The notes: generated by a model not told the origin, from the letters alone. Positions 38,301 through 46,430 are shown, counted from the first letter of the stretch. The stretch is DNA of 64,000 nt from Pseudoalteromonas sp. T1lg23B (GCF_002964665.1 NZ_PQBZ01000034.1:1302429-1366428), one strand, 5' to 3'. Program-made: numbers and translations.

Positions 38301-39802
38301 GACAAGAATGGGTCTTTATTTTGTAAATCACCATAGAGTTTCTTGACGGTTTTTCGCTCAATATTGTAGTGAAAAAAACCTTCCTCGGGGTGTACCAGAT
38401 ACATGTCGCCATCAGGCAGTAATGTGACGCCAAAAACATAATCTTCCATAATGTTTTGACTTGGGCCATCACTGACCTCTGGGCGGCGAACTTCATAGCT
38501 AATCGGATCGAAGATAAACAATCCACGATGGGTAACAAGCCAAAATTCATCTTGGTATAAATGAATCTGTAAAACTGAAAACTCTGGCATAACAGCTTCA
38601 CCTAGATACCCCTTGAGATAAGTGGTGGTTTTACCTGTTTTTGGATCATATGCCGTTAAACCATCGTGTGTTGCGGCCCAGATATTGCCATTATGTGCCT
38701 GTAAATCCCAGACATTACTGTGTGAAAAGCCGTCGCCTTGAACAGTGAGGGCATTTATATTAGTAAATGCTTCATTCTTTTTCGGCAAATACATTGCCCC
38801 ATCCATTTTCGTTGCGACCCACAGTGAACCTAGCTGATCCTCAACAAAGTCAATAATGCTGGTATCTGTTAGGCTGTACGCACTTTGCGCAATACGCTGG
38901 TCGCGGCGCAATTTTTTGGTATCCTGATCAAAAAACATCAGCCCTTTGTCAGTCCCCAGTGTAATGGAGTCTGGCTTTACTGATATTTTCCAAACATTAA
39001 AGTCATTGATCAGTGTTTCATACTGCCAACGATTATCCTGATAATCGAACATGCCCTCCAGTTGACTGATATCAACCTGATAAAGGCCTTGTACCGCGCC
39101 TATTAATAGTGTTTCAGAATCAAGTAGGGCCAGTGATTTTGTATAAGTTTGGAACTCATGTTGTGGCGATGCGATATGCTCAATAGCCAATAACTTTTGT
39201 TTTTTGATGTGATAAACAAACGCGCCTTTTGAACTGGCGATAAAGAGGTAATCTCCAACATTCATCAAGTCACGAACAAAGCCCTCTTCTTTGTCTATAG
39301 GTAGCTGAATTTCTATGCTGATTTCACCACTTTTCACATCCAAAACAGATACGTTATCACCACGAGCAAGCCACAACTCATGAGCGCTTTTAGACAACAT
39401 ATCATTGACCCCAAACTGCACGAATTCTTGTTCATTTCGAGGGCCATTCATATATTTACGAAATACGTCCTTCTCTGGGTCGTAGGAGTACAGTCCCGAC
39501 GCTCTGGAAGTGATCCAAATAATACCTTGAGGGTCTTGATAAATTCTATCTATGATGGCTTCATCTAATACGCCTGCGGGCCCTTTCACCTTAAGTACTT
39601 GGTAACCGTCGTAGCGATTCAACCCCCCTTCAGTGGATAACCATAAAAAGCCTTTGTTATCAAACATTAAAGTGTTTACATAACTTTGTGATAATCCCTC
39701 GGCTGGTGATAAGCGTTTTACTTGTGACGCATCACCTGAGTTGGCAAAACAAAGTAAAATGACCGAGAAAAATAGAATTATGGACTGCAAGAACTTTGGC
39801 AT
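35306..39802 (-). CDS. Propeller sensor with PAS, GGDEF and EAL domains
   Basis: This 1498-residue protein has a signal peptide (about 1-25), a periplasmic two-component-regulator propeller (to about 690; repeats such as GFLWLSTEGGLNRYDG), a Y_Y_Y domain (about 700-770), one membrane helix (about 785-803), PAS domains (about 830-1060), a GGDEF domain and an EAL domain. The GGDEF signature is replaced by EGSQEF, so cyclase activity is unlikely. The EAL motif reads ETT; DDFGTG and the Lys in LKIDHSF are kept, but the usual AEGVE is ANGIS, removing a conserved Glu. It may be a weak phosphodiesterase or a c-di-GMP/ligand-sensing scaffold. Confidence 0.9.
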   Translation of the reverse strand: MPKFLQSIILFFSVILLCFANSGDASQVKRLSPAEGLSQSYVNTLMFDNKGFLWLSTEGGLNRYDGYQVLKVKGPAGVLDEAIIDRIYQDPQGIIWITSRASGLYSYDPEKDVFRKYMNGPRNEQEFVQFGVNDMLSKSAHELWLARGDNVSVLDVKSGEISIEIQLPIDKEEGFVRDLMNVGDYLFIASSKGAFVYHIKKQKLLAIEHIASPQHEFQTYTKSLALLDSETLLIGAVQGLYQVDISQLEGMFDYQDNRWQYETLINDFNVWKISVKPDSITLGTDKGLMFFDQDTKKLRRDQRIAQSAYSLTDTSIIDFVEDQLGSLWVATKMDGAMYLPKKNEAFTNINALTVQGDGFSHSNVWDLQAHNGNIWAATHDGLTAYDPKTGKTTTYLKGYLGEAVMPEFSVLQIHLYQDEFWLVTHRGLFIFDPISYEVRRPEVSDGPSQNIMEDYVFGVTLLPDGDMYLVHPEEGFFHYNIERKTVKKLYGDLQNKDPFLSFGFRMPLSDKPDQPLFFYGGILYRYIPQTQALSKIYETPNANEHSPDNLLTYTIDKNNILWLAMSNMGLIGLTLDGYEVAHTIDLRKLKLDTPMYEMRQDKVGVIWMSSHKGIWRLDPDNLHMQQFATDDGLYTNEFNWNASEQLEDGRIVYGSLKGFTWFDPAVVRPKKPLLSRVNITSVELMSRKLQQNGLKAIDELVLNHDDIGLEVAFSAMVFNYQDRVVYEYQISGGQKTLTRSNNRVVFPKLNPGNYQLKVWAKDPYTGDYTEPAKLNIKVRYPIWRSPYALAAYILFALCSFSLWMYRKNKVEQMIIAAHKETQNSEARLKLALESSGSGVWDWQLDNHLIYQPRLTTELDYPHDNVTLDEYLNIVHPNDRALFRIEWLEFVSTNKGTFNCTYRLAHKQGHWRWYKDYGKVMAWQEGIPERVTGTYTNLTRERIFEERARLFGAAFEQTRDWVFILDKNLRIQACNTALQQAFDIEAEPDSSTKLSLGLSRQVRMRYLRAMTQLQPGEHYSSEEQLTQPSGEVCYVLIKVSAVADAHGELANYVVVMTDISSQKRTEQELYQLANYDVVTQLPNKVLFIDRVQHALSQMQQQSPVVIVALRFRRLKRYQESLPAEQYANVMRHIVGILRQCFREQDSVGVEGSQEFYVLLEQVKELSEATRCISELIQRFEKPINVSGYELSLDVCIGVACGPEDGNEAFALCQNAKLALSHAVQQNSAGVYFFKQEMNQQVQRTFVLEKDLRQALDNGEFSNLYQPIINGTSKTIDGFETTINWPKIVGCDGDAVITNVAQTGLSTLIMLQTLERALFELKQWHTYHSELYISINLSALDFQNAHLVEQIKVILQRTKVQGRYIAFEITESVMMSDIRHVIDVMYQLKSLGCRLFMDDFGTGYASLTYLKQFPVDVLKIDHSFVSDIGIDNEHEVIIHASLSLAHSLGMQCIANGISTQEQLRFLRMLGCDHFQGPLFCDVQSGEQVAALLEKTWQPVF

Positions 39803-39819
39803 AAGCGCGATAGATTACA

Positions 39820-40221
39820 TTACTTGGACGAACACATTGCCACAATATCACGCTTTTGCGCAACATAACTGTTAAAATAGGGCTGCAATTTCAATGGTAA
39901 TGTGCATCTAGAAAACCCCAGCCGCTGATAAAACTCAAATAAATGACGATAGGCAAAGGTGTAAACAGTGGTATTTTGAGCGGTAATTACCTGAGTAAGC
40001 AAAGCACTTGCAACCCCTCGATTTCGTAGGCCTTCGGCAACGAGTACCGAGGATAAAAGCAATTCACCGTCTTTGTTCTGTACACGACACGCGGCTACGA
40101 TATCCGGCGCTTTAACAACCCAATTTTGGTCTTGCTTTGTTGCTCTACCACGCCCTTTGTGGTGTTGATAAAACTTATTGACCAAAGGCGTTGCAAGGGG
40201 ATCAAGTAAACAAATTTGCAT
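39820..40221 (-). CDS. GNAT family N-acetyltransferase
   Basis: This is a 133-residue small acetyltransferase. The acetyl-CoA loop is visible in AEGLRNRGVASALLTQV (about residues 65-81), and the C-terminal strand/helix ends LFEFYQRLGFSRC. I use the ATG at 40221, one base after the DUF3283 stop codon; a TTG 12 bases upstream would overlap that gene. It is likely cotranslated with DUF3283. The substrate is unknown. Confidence 0.82.
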   Translation of the reverse strand: MQICLLDPLATPLVNKFYQHHKGRGRATKQDQNWVVKAPDIVAACRVQNKDGELLLSSVLVAEGLRNRGVASALLTQVITAQNTTVYTFAYRHLFEFYQRLGFSRCTLPLKLQPYFNSYVAQKRDIVAMCSSK

Positions 40222-40222
40222 A

Positions 40223-40429
40223 TCAGCCCGCAAGCATGATGCTCAAATAATATTCAAAGCGCTGTTTGAGTGTTGCCTGATCAGAGATTGGGCGACTATT
40301 GATGGCTTCATATACGGCTTCACGGGTATTCTTACCACGTTTTATTTGGTACGCCCAAAAAGAGGCTTCATAGTCCAACTGAATTTGATATTTTTCTTGT
40401 CTAGGCAAATTGCAAAGGTTGTAACTCAT
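40223..40429 (-). CDS. DUF3283 family protein
   Basis: This 68-residue protein reads MSYNLCNLPRQEKYQIQLDY at the start, a pattern I associate with the gammaproteobacterial DUF3283 family. The function is unknown. The frame extends 26 codons upstream, but the ATG at 40429 gives the conserved start. The gene is followed immediately by a GNAT gene, whose ATG lies at its stop codon. Confidence 0.75.
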   Translation of the reverse strand: MSYNLCNLPRQEKYQIQLDYEASFWAYQIKRGKNTREAVYEAINSRPISDQATLKQRFEYYLSIMLAG

Positions 40430-40507
40430 AACTATCACAATCAAAATTAAAGTAGGGCGGAGAGTATAACATAGGTTTTGCCCTCTCTTACGTGCTTTGC
40501 CGAACAA

Positions 40508-40755
40508 TTAAAAGTCTAGAGATTGTTGCTCATCCTGTGAAGGATTTTGCGTATCCTGATGTTTTTTGTTGGCAAGATAACGCTTGTAGCGCTGCTGACA
40601 CAGGGCAATAACCCGTTTTTTTTGGGCATCTGTGAAATTATTCCAGGCAAACCGCTCCTCTCTACTGCGATAGCACCCCTTGCAGTAACCTGGTTGTTAA
40701 CTTGGCAGATCCCCTTACACGGACTGGGGATCTCAAAAATTTCAATCTGTTCCAT
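40508..40755 (-). pseudogene. DUF1289 cysteine-motif protein, frameshifted
   Basis: The ATG at 40755 starts MEQIEIFEIPSPCKGICQVN, the usual N-terminus of DUF1289 proteins with the first CxxxC. The frame then goes wrong near 40689-40693. Adding one base there (a CAGG run, minus strand) gives GYCKGCYRSREERFAWNNFT, followed by QKKRVIALCQQRY, ending QSLDF at 40508-40510: exactly the second half of a DUF1289 protein with the second Cys pair. The region is 3n+2 long, as a one-base loss predicts. Repaired, the protein would have 82 residues. The unrepaired frame has no similarity after residue 22. The family is thought to bind a metal through its Cys residues; its role is unknown. Confidence 0.85.
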
Positions 40756-40873
40756 AATGCCCACATCACTTTACTCGTTTCAGTATAACGCGATTTGATG
40801 GACAAATAGCAAACAAAAAAAACACTGCAAAAGCGAGTGGTTTTATTATTTTCAAATAAACGAGCTAGTTAGG

Positions 40874-41983
40874 TTAAGGCGCTAACTTACGTTTAAATGG
40901 CTCCGCATACATTGCTAACACTTGAGCTTTTAGCTCTTCGGGAACCAACTCAAGACGCTGCGAGAAATCCTGCTGCTCTTTTGAGCTTATTTGTTGGTCT
41001 TCACCTGCAGCAATATAGTTGCTTGGGTGCAAGTAATAGTGACCCAAAATTTGTTGATCTATGCTGTGAGCTAGTTGGTCTGGCGTTTCACAGCCATTGA
41101 CGATAGGTTCGCCAAATGCAATATGAACATGTCCCTTATCAGAGCGAATACCTTCCAAGATACTCTCTATATCTTCACCTTGGGCCTTAACATAAGCACC
41201 AAACTCACGTTTGTGAACCAACTCTTTGGCTTTAGCGATAGCGCAAGGCTCATACTGATAAGAAATAGACACGGGCACGATTTTTAACGTACGAACATAC
41301 TCGTCAAACGGCAGCTTTAGCTTACGCCCTTGTAATTGCAACATTTTGAGCAAGGCTGGGTCGGTCTGATCCACACCATCTTTTGCTCTTCCTTCTTTTT
41401 GCGCGATCCAAATAGAGTGTCCGGACTGCAAAGAATCATAAATATAATTGGAAAGCTGACTTAGCGCTTTAAGCATTTCTTTTGGTGCTTTAGCCGAGCG
41501 CTTTACGATGAAGCTCTTATTCAATCGCATGAGTTCGGTGATATATGGCACTTGTAACAGGTTGTCACCAATGGCAATACGCACCGTGTTCATTTTATGT
41601 TGGTGTAGTCCCCAGTTCATTAATGCGGGGTCTAAAACGATATCTCTATGATTCGAAATAAACAAATAAGCCGCGTTTCTATCAAGCTTATCCAGACCAG
41701 AGTAAGTGACCTTCGAAGTCGTATTTTTTATTAATATCTCTAGGTAGCGTGCCACTTCCTGTTGTACTTGCTCAACATTCGTAAACTTGCCCCACTTGCC
41801 ACGTAAACGCGCGCGAACGAGTGGACGAGACAAGGCAGACCAATGACTTAACCAGCGAGGTAAATTGTACTTTGCAATGACGTCAATGAAGTCATCATCT
41901 GCCAGTAAACGTGCTAGTGCAGCTGGTACTTCATCGTCGTTATAAGGTCTTATTTGTGCGTACGTATCCACTAAACTACTCAT
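40874..41983 (-). CDS. 1-acyl-sn-glycerol-3-phosphate acyltransferase family protein
   Basis: This is a 369-residue PlsC-type acyltransferase. The catalytic HX4D motif is in SNHRDIVLDPAL (about residue 115), and the later acceptor-site block reads IWIAQKEGRAKDG near 200. It is longer than PlsC itself and probably acts on lysophospholipids or a related acceptor at the inner membrane; the exact substrate is open. There is no clear membrane helix at the N-terminus. It is monocistronic on the minus strand, with about 100 bases to its neighbours on both sides. Confidence 0.86.
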   Translation of the reverse strand: MSSLVDTYAQIRPYNDDEVPAALARLLADDDFIDVIAKYNLPRWLSHWSALSRPLVRARLRGKWGKFTNVEQVQQEVARYLEILIKNTTSKVTYSGLDKLDRNAAYLFISNHRDIVLDPALMNWGLHQHKMNTVRIAIGDNLLQVPYITELMRLNKSFIVKRSAKAPKEMLKALSQLSNYIYDSLQSGHSIWIAQKEGRAKDGVDQTDPALLKMLQLQGRKLKLPFDEYVRTLKIVPVSISYQYEPCAIAKAKELVHKREFGAYVKAQGEDIESILEGIRSDKGHVHIAFGEPIVNGCETPDQLAHSIDQQILGHYYLHPSNYIAAGEDQQISSKEQQDFSQRLELVPEELKAQVLAMYAEPFKRKLAP

Positions 41984-42082
41984 TTATACAAGGATTAAAC
42001 CGAAAAACGCAGTATTTTATCGTGCTTAACTGCAGGAAGCTAAGATTATCAAGTCTGACCACCTTTGCAAGTCTGTAAATAA

Positions 42083-43288
42083 TTATTTTCCTGCTACTTT
42101 TTGCCATACATCTATTAGTATCAGCCTAAGCATCAATGCCAGTAAAACCAGCCCTGTCAGTAACGTAAACCACTGTGGTAACACCTCATGCTGTATTTGT
42201 ACCATCGGCTCTACTGCAAAACCATAACTCGCTACCAGAAAGTCGGTTAAAAACCCAAATATGATAGCAACACCAATAACACCACCTAAATACGCAATCA
42301 CCGCTCGTTTACCCAATTCTTTGCCTACCACACCCAAGGTCGCAATATTAGTGGCAGGCCCTGCCAGCATAAACACTAAAACCGCACCGGGGGAAACTCC
42401 CGCCATTAATAAACCAGCTGCGATGGGGGTTGAAGCGGTCGCACAAATATACATGGGAATACTAATCAAGATCACCACCATCATAGCGATGATGCCACTT
42501 CCCCACTGACTCAAAAACGATTCTGGTACATAGGTTTGTACCAACGCAGCAAAAAACAATCCAACCATCAGCCACACCATGGTGTCTGACAAGAGCTTAT
42601 TACAGCTGAATTTAGTCGCCTGCCATATTTTTCCTGCAAATGATTCTTGCGTTGTATGCTCGGTATCACAACAACTTTGCTGTGCAGGCGTATCTTTGGT
42701 ATCACAACATGTACTTTGCTCGGGGACTTGTGCTTGCTGTGTTGTACAACAGCTCGTTTGCGTAATAGTCTGAGTTTGTTCACTGGCGCAACAACTTGAT
42801 GTCTGCACAGTTGGCTTACTGTCACAACAGCTCTGCTTGGTATGTTCATGTACTGAGGTGGCTTGCAACGGTAACGATTGAGATTTCGTATCTCTGCCAA
42901 CTAACACACCGGCGACAATTGCACTGCACACAGCCGCAATCGGGCGGATAACTGCCATAAATGGTCCAAGCAACACATAAGAGACCGAAATGGAGTCCAC
43001 TCCTGTTTCGGGCGTGGACACTAAAAATGCAGTGGTCGCACTTTTTGAGCCGCCCGCTCTGCGCAGCCCAATAGCGGCGGGAATAACGCCACAAGAACAC
43101 AATGGCATAGGTGCGCCAATCAAAGCAGCTTTGATTGTGGTCCAAAGCCCCTCTTGACCCAAGTGCTTTTGTAAAAAGTCTTTAGCGATAAATACATTGA
43201 TCACGCCTGCCAAAAATAAGCCCAACATCAACCATGGCGCTGATAGCAAAAACAATTGCCAAAAATTACTTATGAGTTCCATCGACAT
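42083..43288 (-). CDS. SO_0444-type Cu/Zn efflux permease
   Basis: This 401-residue inner-membrane permease has two bundles of about four helices each around a cytoplasmic or periplasmic loop (about residues 130-225) that carries five CC pairs (QSCC, SSCC, TSCC, STCC, QSCC) at intervals of about 12-18 residues. The pattern MPLCSCGVIPAAIGLR near 56 and ISIPMYICATASTPIAAGLL near 275 are family blocks of the DUF318/permease group. Members are linked to Cu/Zn export. The ATG lies inside the end of the MerR-family regulator gene (23-base overlap), so both are made from the regulator's promoter in response to metal. Confidence 0.9.
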   Translation of the reverse strand: MSMELISNFWQLFLLSAPWLMLGLFLAGVINVFIAKDFLQKHLGQEGLWTTIKAALIGAPMPLCSCGVIPAAIGLRRAGGSKSATTAFLVSTPETGVDSISVSYVLLGPFMAVIRPIAAVCSAIVAGVLVGRDTKSQSLPLQATSVHEHTKQSCCDSKPTVQTSSCCASEQTQTITQTSCCTTQQAQVPEQSTCCDTKDTPAQQSCCDTEHTTQESFAGKIWQATKFSCNKLLSDTMVWLMVGLFFAALVQTYVPESFLSQWGSGIIAMMVVILISIPMYICATASTPIAAGLLMAGVSPGAVLVFMLAGPATNIATLGVVGKELGKRAVIAYLGGVIGVAIIFGFLTDFLVASYGFAVEPMVQIQHEVLPQWFTLLTGLVLLALMLRLILIDVWQKVAGK

Positions 43289-43679
43289 CCTCCAACGCGG
43301 TTAAAATTGAGCAAAAATCTGCACTTTCTTGTCCACCACAACACCTTTTCGCCAATTTAGACAATGACTTTTCAAAACACTGTAACTCGGCTATACGTGC
43401 GCGTACTAGCTCTAACTTTTGTAATGTGATCCCTTTGACTTCCTCACAGCTGTGTTGATTCTTGTCTACTTTAATTTGTAATAGCTCAGATGTCTCTTTT
43501 AAACTAAAGCCCACCTCTTTGGCACGCAAAATAAATTGCATTTGCTTAAGCTGAGTTTGGTCGTAAAGACGATAACCAGACTCACTGCGGGCACTCGGCG
43601 ACAATAAATTGTGTTGCTCATAATAACGCAGCGTGTCTGTAGATACACCCAACAGTCTTGCCAATTCACCAATTTTCAT
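43266..43679 (-). CDS. MerR-family metal-responsive regulator (ZntR-like)
   Basis: This 137-residue dimeric regulator has a MerR helix-turn-helix (MKIGELARLLGVSTDTLRYY), a dimerisation helix, and a metal-binding C-terminus: Cys in QHSCEEV near residue 78 and RCCGGQ near 113, the pattern of ZntR/CadR zinc, cadmium or lead sensors. Its promoter has the hallmark 20-base spacer with an operator dyad (43704-43735), and the exporter gene overlaps its end. It should bend the promoter and activate transcription when metal is bound. Confidence 0.92.
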   Translation of the reverse strand: MKIGELARLLGVSTDTLRYYEQHNLLSPSARSESGYRLYDQTQLKQMQFILRAKEVGFSLKETSELLQIKVDKNQHSCEEVKGITLQKLELVRARIAELQCFEKSLSKLAKRCCGGQESADFCSILTALEDVDGTHK

Positions 43680-43703
43680 TTGAGCCTCCTTATTTCGTGT
43701 TAC

Positions 43704-43735
43704 AGTATAAACCTTAGAGTTAACACCAAGGTCAA
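43704..43735 (-). promoter_or_regulatory. MerR-type promoter and operator
   Basis: On the minus strand, TTGACC (43730-43735) and TATACT (43704-43709) are separated by 20 bases, longer than the normal 17, as in MerR-controlled promoters. The spacer holds a dyad, ACCTTGG...CTAAGGT (43711-43732, one mismatch). It lies just upstream of the regulator gene and shows how that gene and the exporter are controlled. Confidence 0.92.
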
Positions 43736-43753
43736 GCCTTTTTGAGAAAAGTG

Positions 43754-44701
43754 ATGAATATAGTTATTCTTGATGCACAAACCCTTGCACATACACCATT
43801 AACGCCGTTAGAGCGCTGTGGTCATCTAACAACATATAACAACACTCCAACGCAAGATGTGGTTGCTCGTTGCCAAAACGCGGATGTTGTTATTAGCAAT
43901 AAAGTGGTGTTGGATGCCAATACGCTGTCTCAGTTACCAAAGTTAAAACTCATATGTGTTGCCGCCACAGGCACCAATAACATCGACCTTGTTGCAGCTA
44001 AAGAGCGCAATATAGCCGTGACAAATGTCGCTGGATATTCAACACCGAGTGTCGTGCAACACACATTTACGCTACTGGGTAACCTGTTAGGAAACGTGCA
44101 TCAATATATTCAAGACTGTCACCAAGGCCTTTGGCAAAAAAGTGATATGTTCTGTCGATTGGACCACCCAATCAGTGAGATAGCAGGTAAGCAGTTTGCA
44201 ATTATTGGCTATGGTGCGCTGGGTCAGGCCGTTGCAAAAGTGGCGCAAGCGTTCGGTGCTCAGGTTATCGTTGCGGAACAACGTGGCAGTAAAACCATTA
44301 GGGCTGGGCGTATCCCCTTTGAATCTGCGATACAACAAGCCGATATCATCTCCATCCACTGCCCCTTAACAGAGCAAACACGTAACCTGTTTGATGAAAG
44401 AGAGTTTGCCTCACTAAAACCAAGCTGTGTTCTACTCAATACTGCGCGAGGCGGCATAGTTAACGAAGCAGCCTTAGTCAAAGCGCTTACTACCCACCAG
44501 CTTGCCGGAGCCGCTGTTGATGTGCTTTCTCTAGAACCTGCAAAAAGTGACAATCCACTGCTTTCGTATCACGCTGGTAATTTAATTCTTACCCCACACA
44601 TTGCTTGGGCTAGCAAAGAGTCTATCGCACGCCTAGTGCAAAGTATTGCTGACAATATTCAGAGTTTTAATCGCGGTGAGCAGCTCAATAGAGTGATATA
44701 A
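43754..44701 (+). CDS. D-2-hydroxyacid dehydrogenase
   Basis: This 315-residue NAD(P)-dependent oxidoreductase has the glycine-rich loop GYGALGQAVAK (near residue 150), the catalytic Arg in NTARGGIVNE (near 235), Glu in LSLEPAKSDNPLL and His in TPHIAWAS, the complete triad of the family. It probably reduces hydroxypyruvate, glyoxylate or a related 2-oxo acid. The frame runs a few codons further upstream from a TTG, but the ATG at 43754 gives the conserved MNIVILDAQTL start. The promoter region is shared with the divergent MerR gene, so its expression could be touched by metal; that is only a possibility. Confidence 0.9.
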   Translation: MNIVILDAQTLAHTPLTPLERCGHLTTYNNTPTQDVVARCQNADVVISNKVVLDANTLSQLPKLKLICVAATGTNNIDLVAAKERNIAVTNVAGYSTPSVVQHTFTLLGNLLGNVHQYIQDCHQGLWQKSDMFCRLDHPISEIAGKQFAIIGYGALGQAVAKVAQAFGAQVIVAEQRGSKTIRAGRIPFESAIQQADIISIHCPLTEQTRNLFDEREFASLKPSCVLLNTARGGIVNEAALVKALTTHQLAGAAVDVLSLEPAKSDNPLLSYHAGNLILTPHIAWASKESIARLVQSIADNIQSFNRGEQLNRVI

Positions 44702-44855
44702 ATAACCAAATTGTGATGAATCAAGCCACATCGATTAGTCATATTGACACTGCAATCTATAAAAAAGACAGTAAATCATTGATATAAATTGACTTTTAAT
44801 ATTGGCAACCAAATTGCTTAGGTGTTAGTACATATTGTTAAGGATCAAATATAAA

Positions 44856-45230
44856 ATGAAAAAATTACTTTTAATCGCTGCACTTGCCACACCTCTACTT
44901 TCTGGTTGTATCGTTGCCGTATCTGATGGTGAAGTTGAACATAGTTGGACAAGCGAACACAGCAATTGGGAAAAAACGCAAAGAAACAATCGAAAAAAGA
45001 TCTCTCAGCTTAATATTGGCGCTGACTATCAAAGTGTTTTAAACACCTTTAACACCCCTGACTTCACCGAATTAGTCAAAAAAGGCAACAGTGTTTATCA
45101 AGTACTGTATTTTGCTACTAACAGTAAACACTCGGATGGCAAGGTAACCAAGGACGAATGCACTCCGCTGGTGTTCAAAGATGCCAAGTTAATTGGTTTT
45201 GGTGACACTGCGATGTCAGAAATACTGTAA
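44856..45230 (+). CDS. DUF3192 domain lipoprotein
   Basis: This 124-residue lipoprotein starts MKKLLLIAALATPLLSGC, with a lipobox (LLSGC, Cys at residue 18). The mature part, containing RNNRKKISQLNIGADYQSVL and KDECTPLVFKDAKLIGFG, matches the DUF3192 family, of unknown function. I use the ATG at 44856, seven codons inside the open frame, because of AAGGA upstream and the clean signal peptide. The gene stands alone; a strong hairpin follows, shared with the convergent GGDEF gene. Confidence 0.84.
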   Translation: MKKLLLIAALATPLLSGCIVAVSDGEVEHSWTSEHSNWEKTQRNNRKKISQLNIGADYQSVLNTFNTPDFTELVKKGNSVYQVLYFATNSKHSDGKVTKDECTPLVFKDAKLIGFGDTAMSEIL

Positions 45231-45237
45231 ATCATGT

Positions 45238-45264
45238 GATGAGGTGAGTGCTACTCACCTCATC
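45238..45264. terminator. Strong hairpin between convergent genes
   Basis: A perfect 12-bp stem, GATGAGGTGAGT/ACTCACCTCATC, with a 3-base loop lies between the DUF3192 gene and the REC-GGDEF gene. It includes the last codons and stop of the latter. A T run is missing. Confidence 0.65.
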
Positions 45265-46157
45265 AGCAGCACCATACGCTCTTGGTTAATACGCGCCTGC
45301 GACAAGGCACTGTCAGCATAATGTAAACATCTTGCTACCCCTAAAGAAAACTCTTTCTCAATTAACACAATGCCCGTACTAATGCTCACATGTGCACAGA
45401 TTGGAGAAGATTTATGAGGAAGCATTAACTTGTCGATTGCGTCATGCATCAAATGAGACAGCGCCTCAATGTGCGCCATCGTACACTCGGTCAATATCAC
45501 CGCGAAGCGCACCCCATCATAGCGAGCTATAAATCCTTGATGACAATCAACCGTTTCTTTGAGTGAACGTGCCACCTTAACTAAGCACTCATCCCCAGCA
45601 CCGTAGCCATAGACGTCGTTGTAGGCCTTAAAATAGTCTATATCGACCAGCAGTACCCCTAAAGTCTTACCTGAGGTATGACAAGACTGCCACTGTTGTG
45701 CCAAATGTTTATCAAACAAGCGGCGATTAGGTAATTCTGTAAGCCCATCTATTGAAGCCAATTCTTCTAGTAAGTCACTTTTTTGCTTGAGCACTAAATG
45801 TATTCTTACTCTGGCTCTGACGATTAACGGGCTAAAAGGCTTAGTGATATAATCCACCGCTCCCATTTGCAAGCCTTTGACTTCATCACTATAGCTATTG
45901 CTGGAAGATACTATAATGACAGGAATTGTATAGGTGTCAGAGTTATCTTTGAGCCTTTGAATAAAGGCGATACCTTGACTATCGACCAAGGTAATGTCGG
46001 TAATGATTAAGTCTACTTTGTGGGTAGCAATAAACTCAATGGCTTCCTCACAATTATCCAGCAAAGCGACCCTACAGTCTTCACTGAGGGTATTTTCAAG
46101 TACAACTCGGTTTAAAGGATCGCTGTCAACGACTAGAACTTGGGCATTACTGTGCAT
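45255..46157 (-). CDS. Response regulator with degenerate GGDEF domain
   Basis: This 300-residue protein has a receiver domain (LVVDSDPLNRVVLEN, phospho-Asp in LIITDITLVD near 55, Lys in ITKPFSP near 107) and a GGDEF-type domain (about 135-300: GLTELPNRRLFDKHL, DIDYFKAYNDVYGYGAGDE). The signature motif reads RYDGVRFAVIL, so GGDEF is replaced by DGVRF; it is unlikely to make c-di-GMP and may bind nucleotide or act as a scaffold. Its ATG follows directly on a TAA that ends a decayed copy of the 3' end of the kinase gene at 48898, so its original partner was probably a kinase of that type. Confidence 0.87.
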   Translation of the reverse strand: MHSNAQVLVVDSDPLNRVVLENTLSEDCRVALLDNCEEAIEFIATHKVDLIITDITLVDSQGIAFIQRLKDNSDTYTIPVIIVSSSNSYSDEVKGLQMGAVDYITKPFSPLIVRARVRIHLVLKQKSDLLEELASIDGLTELPNRRLFDKHLAQQWQSCHTSGKTLGVLLVDIDYFKAYNDVYGYGAGDECLVKVARSLKETVDCHQGFIARYDGVRFAVILTECTMAHIEALSHLMHDAIDKLMLPHKSSPICAHVSISTGIVLIEKEFSLGVARCLHYADSALSQARINQERMVLLMR

Positions 46158-46430
46158 TTACTCCCCTTTATATCTCATTAATATAAACTGCCGTACCTGT
46201 TGTAAATGCACTGTTGAGGTGTCTTTCAAATCAAGTGTTATCGTGTACCGGCTTCATTATTCTTATGCAGTTCAAGGAATTCTCAGCCATAGGAGCCTTT
46301 TATAGCAGCGCCTTGAATATGATTGGCTGGCTCCTGAGGCTGTTTATCATCTTTGCATCTATTAATTATATGTAAATATTCTGTACTCATAATAGCAAAC
46401 TTTTCAAGCGTTTTGTTTGCTTATTCTCCA
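46158..46430 (-). pseudogene. Decayed copy of a sensor-kinase Hpt-domain end
   Basis: Bases 46158-46430 resemble the 3' end of the hybrid kinase gene at 48898-49170. In the first 50 aligned bases about 42 agree by hand count; agreement then falls, with small indels, but islands such as ATGCAGTTCAAGG and GAGCTGTTTATCATC persist. The relic ends (minus strand) in codons for LMRYKGE, then TAA, directly before the ATG of the REC-GGDEF gene. It no longer encodes a usable domain. It is either the last trace of a paralogous kinase or a duplication left when argS entered the operon. Confidence 0.75.

Noticed and set aside
40508..40764. Unrepaired 82-codon frame as a novel small protein
   Set aside because: Only its first 22 codons look like a protein; one added base restores the whole DUF1289 family pattern.
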